Assembly (NCBI RefSeq): GCF_947497285.1
Contig: NZ_CANMFT010000008.1
Location: forward strand, 161,017-225,016
DNA: 64,000 nt
DNA from: an uncultured Aliiroseovarius sp.
GTDB lineage: Bacteria; Pseudomonadota; Alphaproteobacteria; Rhodobacterales; Rhodobacteraceae
Reading direction: 5' to 3'
Position 1 is the first letter of the stretch, and the number at the start of each line of letters is the position of its first letter. The translations under genes were made by a program, and so were the position numbers. The notes under the pieces were generated by a model that did no database searches, was not told the origin of the DNA, and saw only the letters and a program-made list of their open reading frames with translations. Shown piece by piece: positions 54,761 through 62,780 of the stretch.

Positions 54761-56110
54761 ATGAATATGCTCCCGAAACGTGCTGATTTTCCTGAAGGTT
54801 TTCAGTTCGGGACGGCCACATCTGCCTATCAGATCGAAGGGCATGCCAAAGGCGGTGCCGGGCGCACCCATTGGGACGATTTCGCTGCTACACCCGGCAA
54901 TGTGGCTGGTGCCACGAACGGGGCCATCGCCTGCGACCATCTGGATCGGTGGGCCGAGGATCTGGACCTTGTGCGGGACGCAGGGTTCGACGCTTACCGT
55001 TTCTCGACCTCGTGGGCGCGTGTGCTGCCCGAGGGGCGCGGCACGCCCAACACGGCCGGGCTGGATTTCTATGATCGTCTGGTGGACGGGATGCTGGAGC
55101 GGGGGATCAAACCAGCGGCAACGCTGTATCACTGGGAACTGCCTTCGCCGCTGGCCGATCTGGGGGGCTGGCGCAATCGCGATATCGCGCATTGGTTTGC
55201 TGATTTTACCAACGTGATCATGTCGCGCATCGGCGATCGCGTCTGGTCCGCCGCTCCGATCAATGAGCCGTGGTGCGTGTCGTGGCTCAGCCACTTCGAA
55301 GGCCATCACGCCCCCGGTCTGCGCGACATTCGCGCGACCGCCCGCGCGATGCACCATGTGCTGCTGGCCCATGGCCGTGCGATCGAGGTCATGCGAGGTT
55401 TGGGCATGTCCAACCTTGGGGCCGTGTGCAACATGGAATACGCAGCCCCCGTCGATGACAGCGACGACGCCCATCGCGCAGCGCGCGTTCAGGATGCGAT
55501 CTATAACCGGTTTTTCATTTCTGGAATGACCAAAGGCGTTTATCCCGACGAGGTGCTGGACGGGATTGAACCGCATCTGCCGCATGGGTGGCAAGATGAC
55601 TTTCCGACAATTACCGCACCGCTCGACTGGATCGGAGTGAATTACTACACGCGCAAGCTCTATGGTCCCGCTGCCCCGGTGGACGGCGCACCTGCCCCGT
55701 GGCCCGGCACCTGCGAACATGACGGCTCCTTGCCGAAAACCGCCATGGGGTGGGAAATCTACCCTGACGGCCTTGCCCATTTTCTGGAGATGGTCGTGCA
55801 AGACTATACCGGCGACTTGCCGCTTTATGTGACAGAGAACGGTATGGCCGGCGTGATTGAGCAAGAGGGCAACCCGACCCATGATCCCGACAGGACCGCC
55901 TATCTGGGCGCCCATCTGGAGGTCGTGCGCAGAGCGATTGCCAAAGGGCTTCCGGTGAAAGGCTACTTTACCTGGTCTCTTCTGGACAATTATGAATGGG
56001 CCTTGGGCTATGCACCTCGGTTTGGGCTGGTCCATGTCGATTTCGAAACGCTCGAACGCCAGCCAAAAGCATCATATCACACCCTCAGAGAGGCCTTGTC
56101 GTGCCCATGA
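54761..56110 (+). CDS. GH1 beta-glucosidase
   Basis: This cytoplasmic family 1 glycosidase has about 449 residues. The acid/base Glu lies in WSAAPINEPWCVSWLSHFEG (NEP) and the nucleophile Glu in LPLYVTENGMAG (TENG). Other marks: FQFGTATSAYQIEGHAKGG at the N-terminus and LPVKGYFTWSLLDNYEWALG (substrate-site YFxWSLxDNxEW). GAAGGGG precedes; an ATG two codons later is equally possible. It starts five bases after the aglR stop, and its end overlaps glk (ATGA). Its beta-specificity complements the alpha-specific operon on the other side. Confidence 0.92.
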   Translation: MNMLPKRADFPEGFQFGTATSAYQIEGHAKGGAGRTHWDDFAATPGNVAGATNGAIACDHLDRWAEDLDLVRDAGFDAYRFSTSWARVLPEGRGTPNTAGLDFYDRLVDGMLERGIKPAATLYHWELPSPLADLGGWRNRDIAHWFADFTNVIMSRIGDRVWSAAPINEPWCVSWLSHFEGHHAPGLRDIRATARAMHHVLLAHGRAIEVMRGLGMSNLGAVCNMEYAAPVDDSDDAHRAARVQDAIYNRFFISGMTKGVYPDEVLDGIEPHLPHGWQDDFPTITAPLDWIGVNYYTRKLYGPAAPVDGAPAPWPGTCEHDGSLPKTAMGWEIYPDGLAHFLEMVVQDYTGDLPLYVTENGMAGVIEQEGNPTHDPDRTAYLGAHLEVVRRAIAKGLPVKGYFTWSLLDNYEWALGYAPRFGLVHVDFETLERQPKASYHTLREALSCP

Positions 56111-57069
56111 CCGAATACTCACTTCTTGCCGATGTCGGCGGCACGAATACCCGCGTCGCCTTGGCGAAGGGCACGACGATTTTGCCCGACACGATCGTAA
56201 AGCACCGCAATCTGGACCACGAGGGGCTTGAGGCGCTGCTTGCCTCCTATCTGGACCGTCAGGGATCGCCGACCTGCAGCGGGGCTGCGGTGGCCATAGC
56301 GGGACCCGTGAAGGATGGTGCCGGGCAGCTGACGAACCTAAACTGGAAGCTCGACAAAGAAACGCTTGCGCGGCTCAGCGGGGCGGCGCGATCAGCCGTT
56401 GTGAACGACCTACAGGCACAGGGTCACGCCCTTGGACATATCGCGCCAGAGGATCTGATGGTTCTGAAGACAGGGTCCGAGACCTCCGCACAGGCTGCAA
56501 TGCTGGTTGTCGGCATAGGCACCGGTTTCAATTGCGCACCCGTCTTTCAAACCGCGAAGGGACGCCTTGTCCCTCCGTCCGAGGCCGGGCATGTGACATT
56601 GCCGTCAGTCGACACCGATCTATGGGATCTGTCGCGCTATCTGACCTCAAAGCTGGGTCACGCGGCGGTCGAAGATGCTCTGTCAGGCCGCGGTCTGGAG
56701 CACTGCTATGCCTTTGCCGCCGCGCGGGCGGGCGGTGCCGGGACAGCAACCACAACGCAGATATTTGCCGCCGCCGACGCGGGCGACCCGGTGGCCCAAC
56801 AGTCGCTGGCGCTTTTCGTGCGCGCCATGGGCGGCGTGATCGGTGACCTTGCGCTGACGCTTTTGCCGTTTGGTGGAATTTTCCTTGTCGGCGGTATGGC
56901 GCGCGCGATTGCGCCATGGCTTGCCCCGATGGGGTTTGATGCAGCCTTCAGCGACAAGGGACGGTTTGGCCCCTTCCTTGACGGGTTTTCGATCAGCCTG
57001 GTGTCGGATGACTACGCTGCGCTGTCCGGGCTTGCTCATTTCCTTGCCGGATCAGACCATCAAAGCTAG
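56107..57069 (+). CDS. glk: Glucokinase
   Basis: This 320-residue ATP-dependent glucokinase of the bacterial Glk family phosphorylates glucose released by AglA and the GH1 enzyme. Visible: phosphate loop LLADVGGTNTRVALAKGT; VAIAGPVKDGAGQLTNLNWK; AAMLVVGIGTGFNCAPVF; GHVTLPSVDTD; and a C-terminal GGIFLVGGMARAIAPW. It starts at MTEYSLLADVGG, and its ATG overlaps the preceding stop. Last gene of aglR-bgl-glk. Confidence 0.94.
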   Translation: MTEYSLLADVGGTNTRVALAKGTTILPDTIVKHRNLDHEGLEALLASYLDRQGSPTCSGAAVAIAGPVKDGAGQLTNLNWKLDKETLARLSGAARSAVVNDLQAQGHALGHIAPEDLMVLKTGSETSAQAAMLVVGIGTGFNCAPVFQTAKGRLVPPSEAGHVTLPSVDTDLWDLSRYLTSKLGHAAVEDALSGRGLEHCYAFAAARAGGAGTATTTQIFAAADAGDPVAQQSLALFVRAMGGVIGDLALTLLPFGGIFLVGGMARAIAPWLAPMGFDAAFSDKGRFGPFLDGFSISLVSDDYAALSGLAHFLAGSDHQS

Positions 57070-57104
57070 CCGTGTTTGCGGCCCGGTCGAAATTCTCTGC
57101 GCGC

Positions 57105-57120
57105 GTAAGCCATTCTTAAC
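57105..57120 (+). promoter_or_regulatory. CtrA-like site upstream of the che operon
   Basis: GTAA-GCCATTC-TTAAC matches the CtrA consensus TTAA-N7-TTAAC except for one base. It lies 101 bases before the STAS gene. CtrA is known to control motility and chemotaxis genes in Rhodobacterales; the assignment to this copy is inferred. Confidence 0.5.
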
Positions 57121-57167
57121 GGTCCATGCCCTATTCCTTTTGAAACGGAAGGATGAAAGGGCAGCAC

Positions 57168-57209
57168 GTGAACACTCGGTTTGAATTCGCCATGCGGGGT
57201 CTGCGATGA
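57168..57209 (+). CDS. Possible small open frame coupled to the STAS gene
   Basis: A GTG at 57168, with AAAGGG six bases ahead, opens a 13-residue frame ending CGATGACC, where its stop overlaps the STAS ATG (ATGA). The reading is short and there is no regulatory signature, so this may be chance; a longer version from ATG 57153 has a poor ribosome site. Confidence 0.25.
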   Translation: MNTRFEFAMRGLR

Positions 57210-57490
57210 CCCTCACCACCCTCGCCTTGGCCCCCAAGCTCGACCTGCACGCGCTGGATGGCGTGCGCGAACAAATCCTTGATCTGCGAGGTCAGGATGT
57301 TGCTCTGGACGCACAGGATGTGACCCATTTCGGCGCGTTGTCAGTGCAATTGATCCGCTCCGCCGCGCTCAGCTGGGCGTCCAGCCGACATCGCCTGTCC
57401 TTGGTGAATGTGACCCCGGACGGCATGGAACAGCTGCGATTGCTTGGTTTCACGCCCGAAACACTAACCCAAGCAGAGGGAACGACATGA
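57206..57490 (+). CDS. STAS-domain protein of the chemotaxis cluster
   Basis: This 94-residue STAS-domain protein starts MTLTTLALAPKLDLHALDGV. The core VALDAQDVTHFGALSVQLIR aligns with the STAS phosphorylation loop, but the usual DSS/DTS is replaced by HFGALS, so a serine phosphoswitch is doubtful. Overlap with cheY (ATGA) makes it the first gene of the che operon. STAS proteins elsewhere act as anti-sigma-factor antagonists or as organisers; here the role is unknown. Confidence 0.8.
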   Translation: MTLTTLALAPKLDLHALDGVREQILDLRGQDVALDAQDVTHFGALSVQLIRSAALSWASSRHRLSLVNVTPDGMEQLRLLGFTPETLTQAEGTT

Positions 57491-57867
57491 CATTGCAAGT
57501 GCTTGCCGTGGATGACAGCCGCACAATGCGCGATATGGTGCGGTTGACCCTGACCAATGCTGGGATTGCCACCCATCTTGCCGATGACGGAGTTCACGCG
57601 CTCGAGGTGCTGGACGGCATGCCCACCCCGGATGCGATCATCACCGATATCAACATGCCGCGCATGGATGGGTTCGGTCTGATCGACGCCGTGCGCGCCC
57701 GCACAGACTGTCGCGCGATCCCGATCCTCGTTTTGACAACCGAAAGCGCTGACGACATGAAAACCCGCGCGCGTCAGGCGGGTGCGACAGGCTGGATCGT
57801 CAAACCGTTTGACCCGCAAAAGCTGGTCAAAGCACTAAAAATGGTCGCGGGGACATCCAATGGCTGA
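57487..57867 (+). CDS. cheY: Chemotaxis response regulator CheY (first copy)
   Basis: This 126-residue single-domain receiver has acidic pocket D9/D10 in VLAVDDSRTMR, phosphoacceptor D54 in IITDINMPRMDGFGLIDAV, T84 in LVLTTES, and K106 in WIVKPFDP. CheA phosphorylation should drive binding to the flagellar motor, although a sink role is possible given the second copy. Overlaps cheA by eight bases. Confidence 0.93.
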   Translation: MTLQVLAVDDSRTMRDMVRLTLTNAGIATHLADDGVHALEVLDGMPTPDAIITDINMPRMDGFGLIDAVRARTDCRAIPILVLTTESADDMKTRARQAGATGWIVKPFDPQKLVKALKMVAGTSNG

Positions 57868-60037
57868 CCCGATGGCGGAAATAAAAGCGTCCTTCTTCAT
57901 AGAATGCGATGAGCTGCTGGAGGCGCTTCAGGATGGACTGCAACTGATCGAAAACGGAGAGCAGGACAGCGACACGGTCAATGTGATTTTCCGCGCGGTT
58001 CACTCCATCAAGGGCGGCGCGGGCGCCTTTGGCCTGACGCAGCTTGTGGATTTTGCCCATCGGTTCGAAACCGTTCTGGACGAATTGCGCGCTGACCGGA
58101 TGCAGATCGACCAGTCCCTGCTGGCGCTGTTTTACCAATGTGGCGATGTGCTGTCGGACCTTGTGCGTGAATCCCGCGACGGCGTCGCCCATGATATCGC
58201 CAGCGTCCAACCTGTTTTAACAGCGCTGGACCAACTGATCCCGGCGGATGAGGAAGACACCGACGACGCAGTAGATTTTCAGCCAATGGCCGTTTCACTC
58301 GATTTGCCAGATCTGGACGACATGCCTCTGACCACCGATGGCCTACCACCGCTGGCAGGCGGCCCTGACGACACTGCAAAAACCTATCTGATCCGCTTTG
58401 TCCCGCAACAGGCGCTCTACACGCTTGGAAATGAACCGGTTTTCCTGCTGTCTGCCCTGAGCGAACTTGGCACGGTGCAGGTAAGCTGCGACGATAACGC
58501 TGTTCCGCCGCTTGAAGACCTTGACCCGGAAGCTGGTTATCTGTGCTGGGAAATCCAGATCCAAACGACAAAGGATGAGGCTTGCCTCAGCGAGGTTTTT
58601 GAGTTCGTCGAAGGAATCTGCACGCTCGAAATCACCACTTTGGGCACCGCTCAGCCCACCCTATGTGACAGCATCGGGGCAGACCTCGCGATCAGCCCAC
58701 CAGACCCTGAGGTCGCGCCAAACCTCGAGCTTGCTCTCCCTTCTCCCGCTCCTTCTCCGTCACCAGTCACCCAAGCCACCGCGCCAGCACCTGCGAATGA
58801 CACGCGCCGTGAAGCGCCACGGGCGACCGTTCGGGTAGAGCTTGAACGCGTCGACCGACTGGTCAATCTCGTCGGAGAGCTTGTAATCAACCAAGCCATG
58901 CTGTCGCAAAGTGTAGACGCCGCCGGTCTGTCAGCGAACACTTCAGTTCATACCGGGCTGGAAGAATTCCTGCAGCTAACGCGCGACATACAGGAAAGCG
59001 TCATGCTGATCCGCGCGCAACCGGTGAAGTCCCTGTTTCAAAGAATGAGCCGTATCGTCCGAGAAGCGTCTCGCGATATCGGAAAATCCGTGCGCTTGCG
59101 AACCGATGGCGAAAATACCGAAGTCGACAAAACCGTCATCGAACGTCTTGCCGACCCGCTGACACACATGATCCGCAACGCCGTTGATCATGGGCTTGAA
59201 ACCGATGCGGACCGTGTTGCTGCAGGTAAACCGGCTGAAGGGACGATAGAGCTTACCGCCGCGCACCGTTCCGGCCGGGTGGTGATTGAGGTTCGCGATG
59301 ACGGTAACGGTATCAACCGGCCAAAAGTTCAAAGCATCGCGATCAGCAAAGGTCTGGTTCCGAAAGACGCCGACCTGACCGATTCCGAGATTGACAACCT
59401 TCTGTTCTTGCCGGGGTTCTCGACTGCGACCGAAGTGTCCAACCTGTCTGGCCGCGGCGTCGGCATGGACGTGGTGCGCAGCGCAATTCAAGCGCTGGGG
59501 GGGCGGATATCAATCGCATCGACACCGGGGATGGGCACCACTTTCTCGATTTCGTTACCGCTGACATTGGCTGTCCTGGACGGAATGGTCGTGCGCGTCG
59601 CGGATCAGACTTTGTTGGTTCCCCTGAATGCGATTTTGGAAACCCAAACGCTGTCCGCCAACGATATACGCGCCTTTGGTCCCGAGACGAATGTGATCTG
59701 CATCCGTGACAGCTTTGTGGCGATGTTGGATCTTGGCGCGGAACTTGGCTACCGTGCCCCTCTTCAAAGCTATGTTGGCTGCGTGATGCTTCTGGTTGCG
59801 ACCGAAGACGGCTCGAAAGCCGCGATCATCGTCGACGCGATCGAAGACCAAAGACAGGTCGTCATCAAAGGACTGCAAGACAGTTATGGCCGCATTCCCG
59901 GCATTGCGGCAGCAACGATACTTGGCGACGGGCAAATCGCCCTGATCCTTGATCCCATTGATTTAATAGCAAATTCAGAATGGAGAACACGGCCACCATC
60001 CCTGGAACAGCACGAAGTAGGAGCATGCAATGGATGA
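57860..60037 (+). CDS. cheA: Chemotaxis histidine kinase CheA
   Basis: This 725-residue kinase relays receptor signals. P1 phosphotransfer has H48 in IFRAVHSIKGGAGAFGLTQL. A P2-like region lies about 172-265, and a Pro/Ala-rich linker at 280-315. Dimerisation begins about 318 (VELERVDRLVNLVGELVINQ). The kinase core has MIRNAVDHGLE (N-box, near 436), EVRDDGNGI (G1, near 480) and GRGVGMDVV (G2). The CheW-like regulatory domain runs about 570-710 (LDGMVVRVADQTLLVPLNAI). The start overlaps cheY and the end overlaps cheW by eight bases each. Confidence 0.95.
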   Translation: MADPMAEIKASFFIECDELLEALQDGLQLIENGEQDSDTVNVIFRAVHSIKGGAGAFGLTQLVDFAHRFETVLDELRADRMQIDQSLLALFYQCGDVLSDLVRESRDGVAHDIASVQPVLTALDQLIPADEEDTDDAVDFQPMAVSLDLPDLDDMPLTTDGLPPLAGGPDDTAKTYLIRFVPQQALYTLGNEPVFLLSALSELGTVQVSCDDNAVPPLEDLDPEAGYLCWEIQIQTTKDEACLSEVFEFVEGICTLEITTLGTAQPTLCDSIGADLAISPPDPEVAPNLELALPSPAPSPSPVTQATAPAPANDTRREAPRATVRVELERVDRLVNLVGELVINQAMLSQSVDAAGLSANTSVHTGLEEFLQLTRDIQESVMLIRAQPVKSLFQRMSRIVREASRDIGKSVRLRTDGENTEVDKTVIERLADPLTHMIRNAVDHGLETDADRVAAGKPAEGTIELTAAHRSGRVVIEVRDDGNGINRPKVQSIAISKGLVPKDADLTDSEIDNLLFLPGFSTATEVSNLSGRGVGMDVVRSAIQALGGRISIASTPGMGTTFSISLPLTLAVLDGMVVRVADQTLLVPLNAILETQTLSANDIRAFGPETNVICIRDSFVAMLDLGAELGYRAPLQSYVGCVMLLVATEDGSKAAIIVDAIEDQRQVVIKGLQDSYGRIPGIAAATILGDGQIALILDPIDLIANSEWRTRPPSLEQHEVGACNG

Positions 60038-60509
60038 AACTGACCAAGCCCTTTGCGCAGCGCAGGCCGAGAAAGAGACCGAACTTCTGTCGTTTATTGT
60101 TGGGGATCAAGACTACTCCGTCGACATCATGAGTGTGCGTGAAATACGCAGCGCCAGCAAGGCCACGCCTCTGCCAAGATCACCGTCCTATGTGCTTGGT
60201 GTCATCAACCTGCGCGGCACCGTCCTGCCAATTCTGGACCTATCGCTTCGCCTTGGAATGGATCGTTCCGCCGAACTTGCCCGCAATGTCATCATCGTCG
60301 TTGCCATCGGCGACAAGACACTGGGACTGCTGGTTGACGCCGTCTCTGACATCTTGTCGGTGGCTGCTGATGACCTTCAACCCCCACCAGACATGCAGGC
60401 GGATGCGGAAAACCAATTCGTCTCTGCCCTCACCATATTCGAAGACCGCATGATCCGCATTCTTGATCTGGACAGCGTGTTACCAACGATGAGTGAGGAG
60501 GCCGCATGA
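60030..60509 (+). CDS. cheW: Chemotaxis coupling protein CheW
   Basis: This 159-residue adaptor couples CheA to receptors. The SH3-like fold is evident: LLSFIVGDQDYSVDIMSVRE, then LPRSPSYVLGVINLRGTVLP and ILDLSLRLGM, and the C-terminal IVVAIGDKTLGLLVDAVSDI. Overlaps cheR by four bases. Confidence 0.94.
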   Translation: MDETDQALCAAQAEKETELLSFIVGDQDYSVDIMSVREIRSASKATPLPRSPSYVLGVINLRGTVLPILDLSLRLGMDRSAELARNVIIVVAIGDKTLGLLVDAVSDILSVAADDLQPPPDMQADAENQFVSALTIFEDRMIRILDLDSVLPTMSEEAA

Positions 60510-61390
60510 GCATTAGCGCTTCCCGAAATCCGCTGACACGGACACCCTTGGCGCATCAGCAGACCGAAACGTTTCGGAAGCTGGCCGACATTGCGCGCCA
60601 GGAAGCGGGTCTTTCGATCGAGCCCCAGAAGTTTGCTATGCTTCAGACGCGCCTGACCACACGCCTGCGCCGGCTTGGGCTTAGCAGTTTTGAGGACTAT
60701 CTGGCCCTTGTTTCCGACGCGACGGACGCGACCGAACGGGGTGAGTTCATATCGGTGCTGACAACAAATGTCTCAAGTTTCTTTCGCGAACCCCACCACT
60801 TCTCGGCGCTCGCAAAGGATATCGGCCCCGCGCTGGTCGCCAAACAGGAACGCGGGGATCGCGTTCGCATTTGGTCGGCCGGTTGTTCAAACGGTCAAGA
60901 ACCATTGTCGATTGCAATGACCTTGATCGACCATGGGGTGGTGCGCCCTAATGGAGATGTGAAAATTCTGGCCACGGACATCGACCCAAACGTGATCCGA
61001 TTCGCCGCTTCAGGCACGTATCCCGACCGGATGATCAGCGGCTTGCCTCCCCAAAACCGAGATCGATTCTTCGATCAGGTTACAGGCGAAGATGGCGTGT
61101 CTTGGCGCGCATCGAAATCAGTTCGCGATCTGATTAGCTATCGCGAACTCAACCTGCTTTCTCCTTGGCCCATGACTGGGAAATTCGACGTGATTTTCTG
61201 CCGCAATGTTGTGATCTATTTCGACCAGGACACGCAAGACCAACTCTGGGAACGGTTCACAAAGATTTTGACCGATGATGGGCACTTGATCCTTGGGCAT
61301 TCCGAACGCCTTTCTGAACCCGCTGTCTTGGCGTTTCACACCAGCGGCACGACCACCTATCGACACGTAGCCTCCGCCACCCCCGAATGA
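60506..61390 (+). CDS. cheR: Chemotaxis protein methyltransferase CheR
   Basis: This 294-residue enzyme methylates receptor glutamates during adaptation. The N-terminal helical domain includes SSFEDYLALVS and TTNVSSFFREPHHF; the SAM fold has RIWSAGCSNGQEPLSIAMTL (SAGCSxGxE with Asn-Gly-Gln in place of the usual Thr-Gly-Glu), ILATDIDPNVI, and FDVIFCRNVVIYFD. The receptor partly encoded at 63848-64000 ends in the pentapeptide type that CheR docks on. Confidence 0.94.
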   Translation: MSISASRNPLTRTPLAHQQTETFRKLADIARQEAGLSIEPQKFAMLQTRLTTRLRRLGLSSFEDYLALVSDATDATERGEFISVLTTNVSSFFREPHHFSALAKDIGPALVAKQERGDRVRIWSAGCSNGQEPLSIAMTLIDHGVVRPNGDVKILATDIDPNVIRFAASGTYPDRMISGLPPQNRDRFFDQVTGEDGVSWRASKSVRDLISYRELNLLSPWPMTGKFDVIFCRNVVIYFDQDTQDQLWERFTKILTDDGHLILGHSERLSEPAVLAFHTSGTTTYRHVASATPE

Positions 61391-61402
61391 GAAGGGACTT
61401 CA

Positions 61403-61789
61403 ATGGCTCTCCGAGACCAACTCAGAACAATCGTCGTAGATGACATGTCAACAAGTCGTGGCTTGATTACACAAGCCCTGGAAGGTTTCGGCATTCGCCA
61501 GGTTGAAACCGCAGTCGATGGCACCAGCGCGCTGCAAAAAATTGCTACATGGCCCGTTCATTTGGTCATCAGCGACATGAATATGCCTGGCATGAACGGG
61601 TTGCAGCTCCTGCATGCGCTACGCAGCGCCCCTAAAACCAAGGGTGTTGGTTTCTTGTTGATAACGGGCAAGGCTGACCGGCAAATCATCGAACATGGCA
61701 AACGGCTGGGCATGAACAACTTTGTGAAGAAACCCTTCGAACCTGACGACCTCAGAAAAGCCGTCGAAGCGATTGTCGGGCGACTATAA
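61403..61789 (+). CDS. Chemotaxis response regulator CheY (second copy)
   Basis: This 128-residue receiver has D13/D14 in TIVVDDMSTSRG, phosphoacceptor D58 in LVISDMNMPGMNGLQLLHAL, T88 in FLLITGKAD, and K109 in FVKKPFEPDDL. It differs clearly from the first copy, so the two may divide motor binding and phosphate-sink duties (inference). It is 12 bases after cheR. Confidence 0.93.
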   Translation: MALRDQLRTIVVDDMSTSRGLITQALEGFGIRQVETAVDGTSALQKIATWPVHLVISDMNMPGMNGLQLLHALRSAPKTKGVGFLLITGKADRQIIEHGKRLGMNNFVKKPFEPDDLRKAVEAIVGRL

Positions 61790-61793
61790 CGCT

Positions 61794-62180
61794 ATGGATG
61801 ACCCCACCGGCTTTGACGATCTGGCGCGCGTCGGCGACCCGTCGAATGCGACCACCCTTCAACGGTTCAAGATCGAGTTGGATCAGCTGAATGCGGATTG
61901 CCACGTCATTCAGGACGGGTTGAGCGATCTGTTAGTAGTGACACCCCCAGTTGGTCTACCGACTGAAATGCATTTGCTGCAGGTTATTGACCGGATGGAA
62001 CAGACGCTTTGCGATCTGGCCGCGTTCATCGACCGACTCGACAGCAGCACGGAAGAACACGCACTGCAGCACAAGGATCTTGCTGATGCTTTGAAACTCG
62101 CCAGCTTAAAAGCACGGCTGTTTCCCTCTGGCCAAACACACAACAACGCAAACAAATCTGGCGAGGTGGATCTGTTTTGA
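61794..62180 (+). CDS. Helical protein of unknown function closing the chemotaxis operon
   Basis: This protein of 128 residues starts MDDPTGFDDLARVGDPSNAT, four bases after cheY; a TTG seven codons earlier is the alternative. It is predicted to be almost wholly alpha-helical (FKIELDQLNADCHVIQDGLS, then MHLLQVIDRMEQTLCDLAAF and ALQHKDLADALKLASLKARL). It ends in a short free tail SGEVDLF. I recognise no named family. Position after a second cheY and a hydrophobic/acidic C-terminal tail make a CheY-binding or phosphatase-like role imaginable, but this is speculation. Confidence 0.8.
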   Translation: MDDPTGFDDLARVGDPSNATTLQRFKIELDQLNADCHVIQDGLSDLLVVTPPVGLPTEMHLLQVIDRMEQTLCDLAAFIDRLDSSTEEHALQHKDLADALKLASLKARLFPSGQTHNNANKSGEVDLF

Positions 62181-62249
62181 TGCAGGTGTAGGAAAACCCG
62201 AAATCCACTTGCCCGAAGGCGCTTCTTCACCGGTCGCTGGTTGATACCC

Positions 62250-62780
62250 TTAGAAAAGCTCGATCCCTGTGCCAGTATCTTGCAATACTGGGGCGGCACA
62301 CACCCGATCATTGATCAGTTTCTGGCGCGCACGCCCTGTCGCTGGGTGGAATTCGACCTGACGTGCTTTCACGCCACCAATATCCCCGCCAACATAGGCG
62401 ATGCTTTCACGCGACAAGAAATCTAGAACGAACTCGCCATTTCGCGATCCTGCATCTGATAGCCCGTCAAACATTTGCGCGCCTCCAAAGACCTTTGCGC
62501 GCATATTTTGACGCCGCGCGCCGGCTTTTAGCAGGCCATTTATCAAAAGCTCCATACCATTCACGCCATAGCCAAAATGCTCCTCGGCGTCACTATAGCC
62601 GCCGACGAAAAGCACATGGTTCATCCCTCCTACCATTTCCTGTGGATCCCAAATGCAGGCCGACACACAAGATCCGAGCAGGGTTGAAATACAGCTGTCA
62701 CTCTGCTTCAGGATCGCAAACTCACCTTGGCAGATATAGGTCTTTTGCAACCGCGCGTGGGGAAAACTAATCTGGTTCAT
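62250..62780 (-). CDS. cheD: Chemoreceptor glutamine deamidase CheD
   Basis: This 176-residue deamidase converts receptor Gln to Glu and binds phosphatase-type regulators in some species. The active site is C38 in SCISTLLGSCVSACIWDP with H55 in GGMNHVLFVG, 17 residues apart as in characterised CheD. The conserved GVNGMELLINGLLKAGARR follows. Start chosen at MNQISFPHARL: its ATG overlaps the cheB stop (ATGA). It ends 69 bases from the convergent rightward operon. Confidence 0.93.
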   Translation of the reverse strand: MNQISFPHARLQKTYICQGEFAILKQSDSCISTLLGSCVSACIWDPQEMVGGMNHVLFVGGYSDAEEHFGYGVNGMELLINGLLKAGARRQNMRAKVFGGAQMFDGLSDAGSRNGEFVLDFLSRESIAYVGGDIGGVKARQVEFHPATGRARQKLINDRVCAAPVLQDTGTGIELF

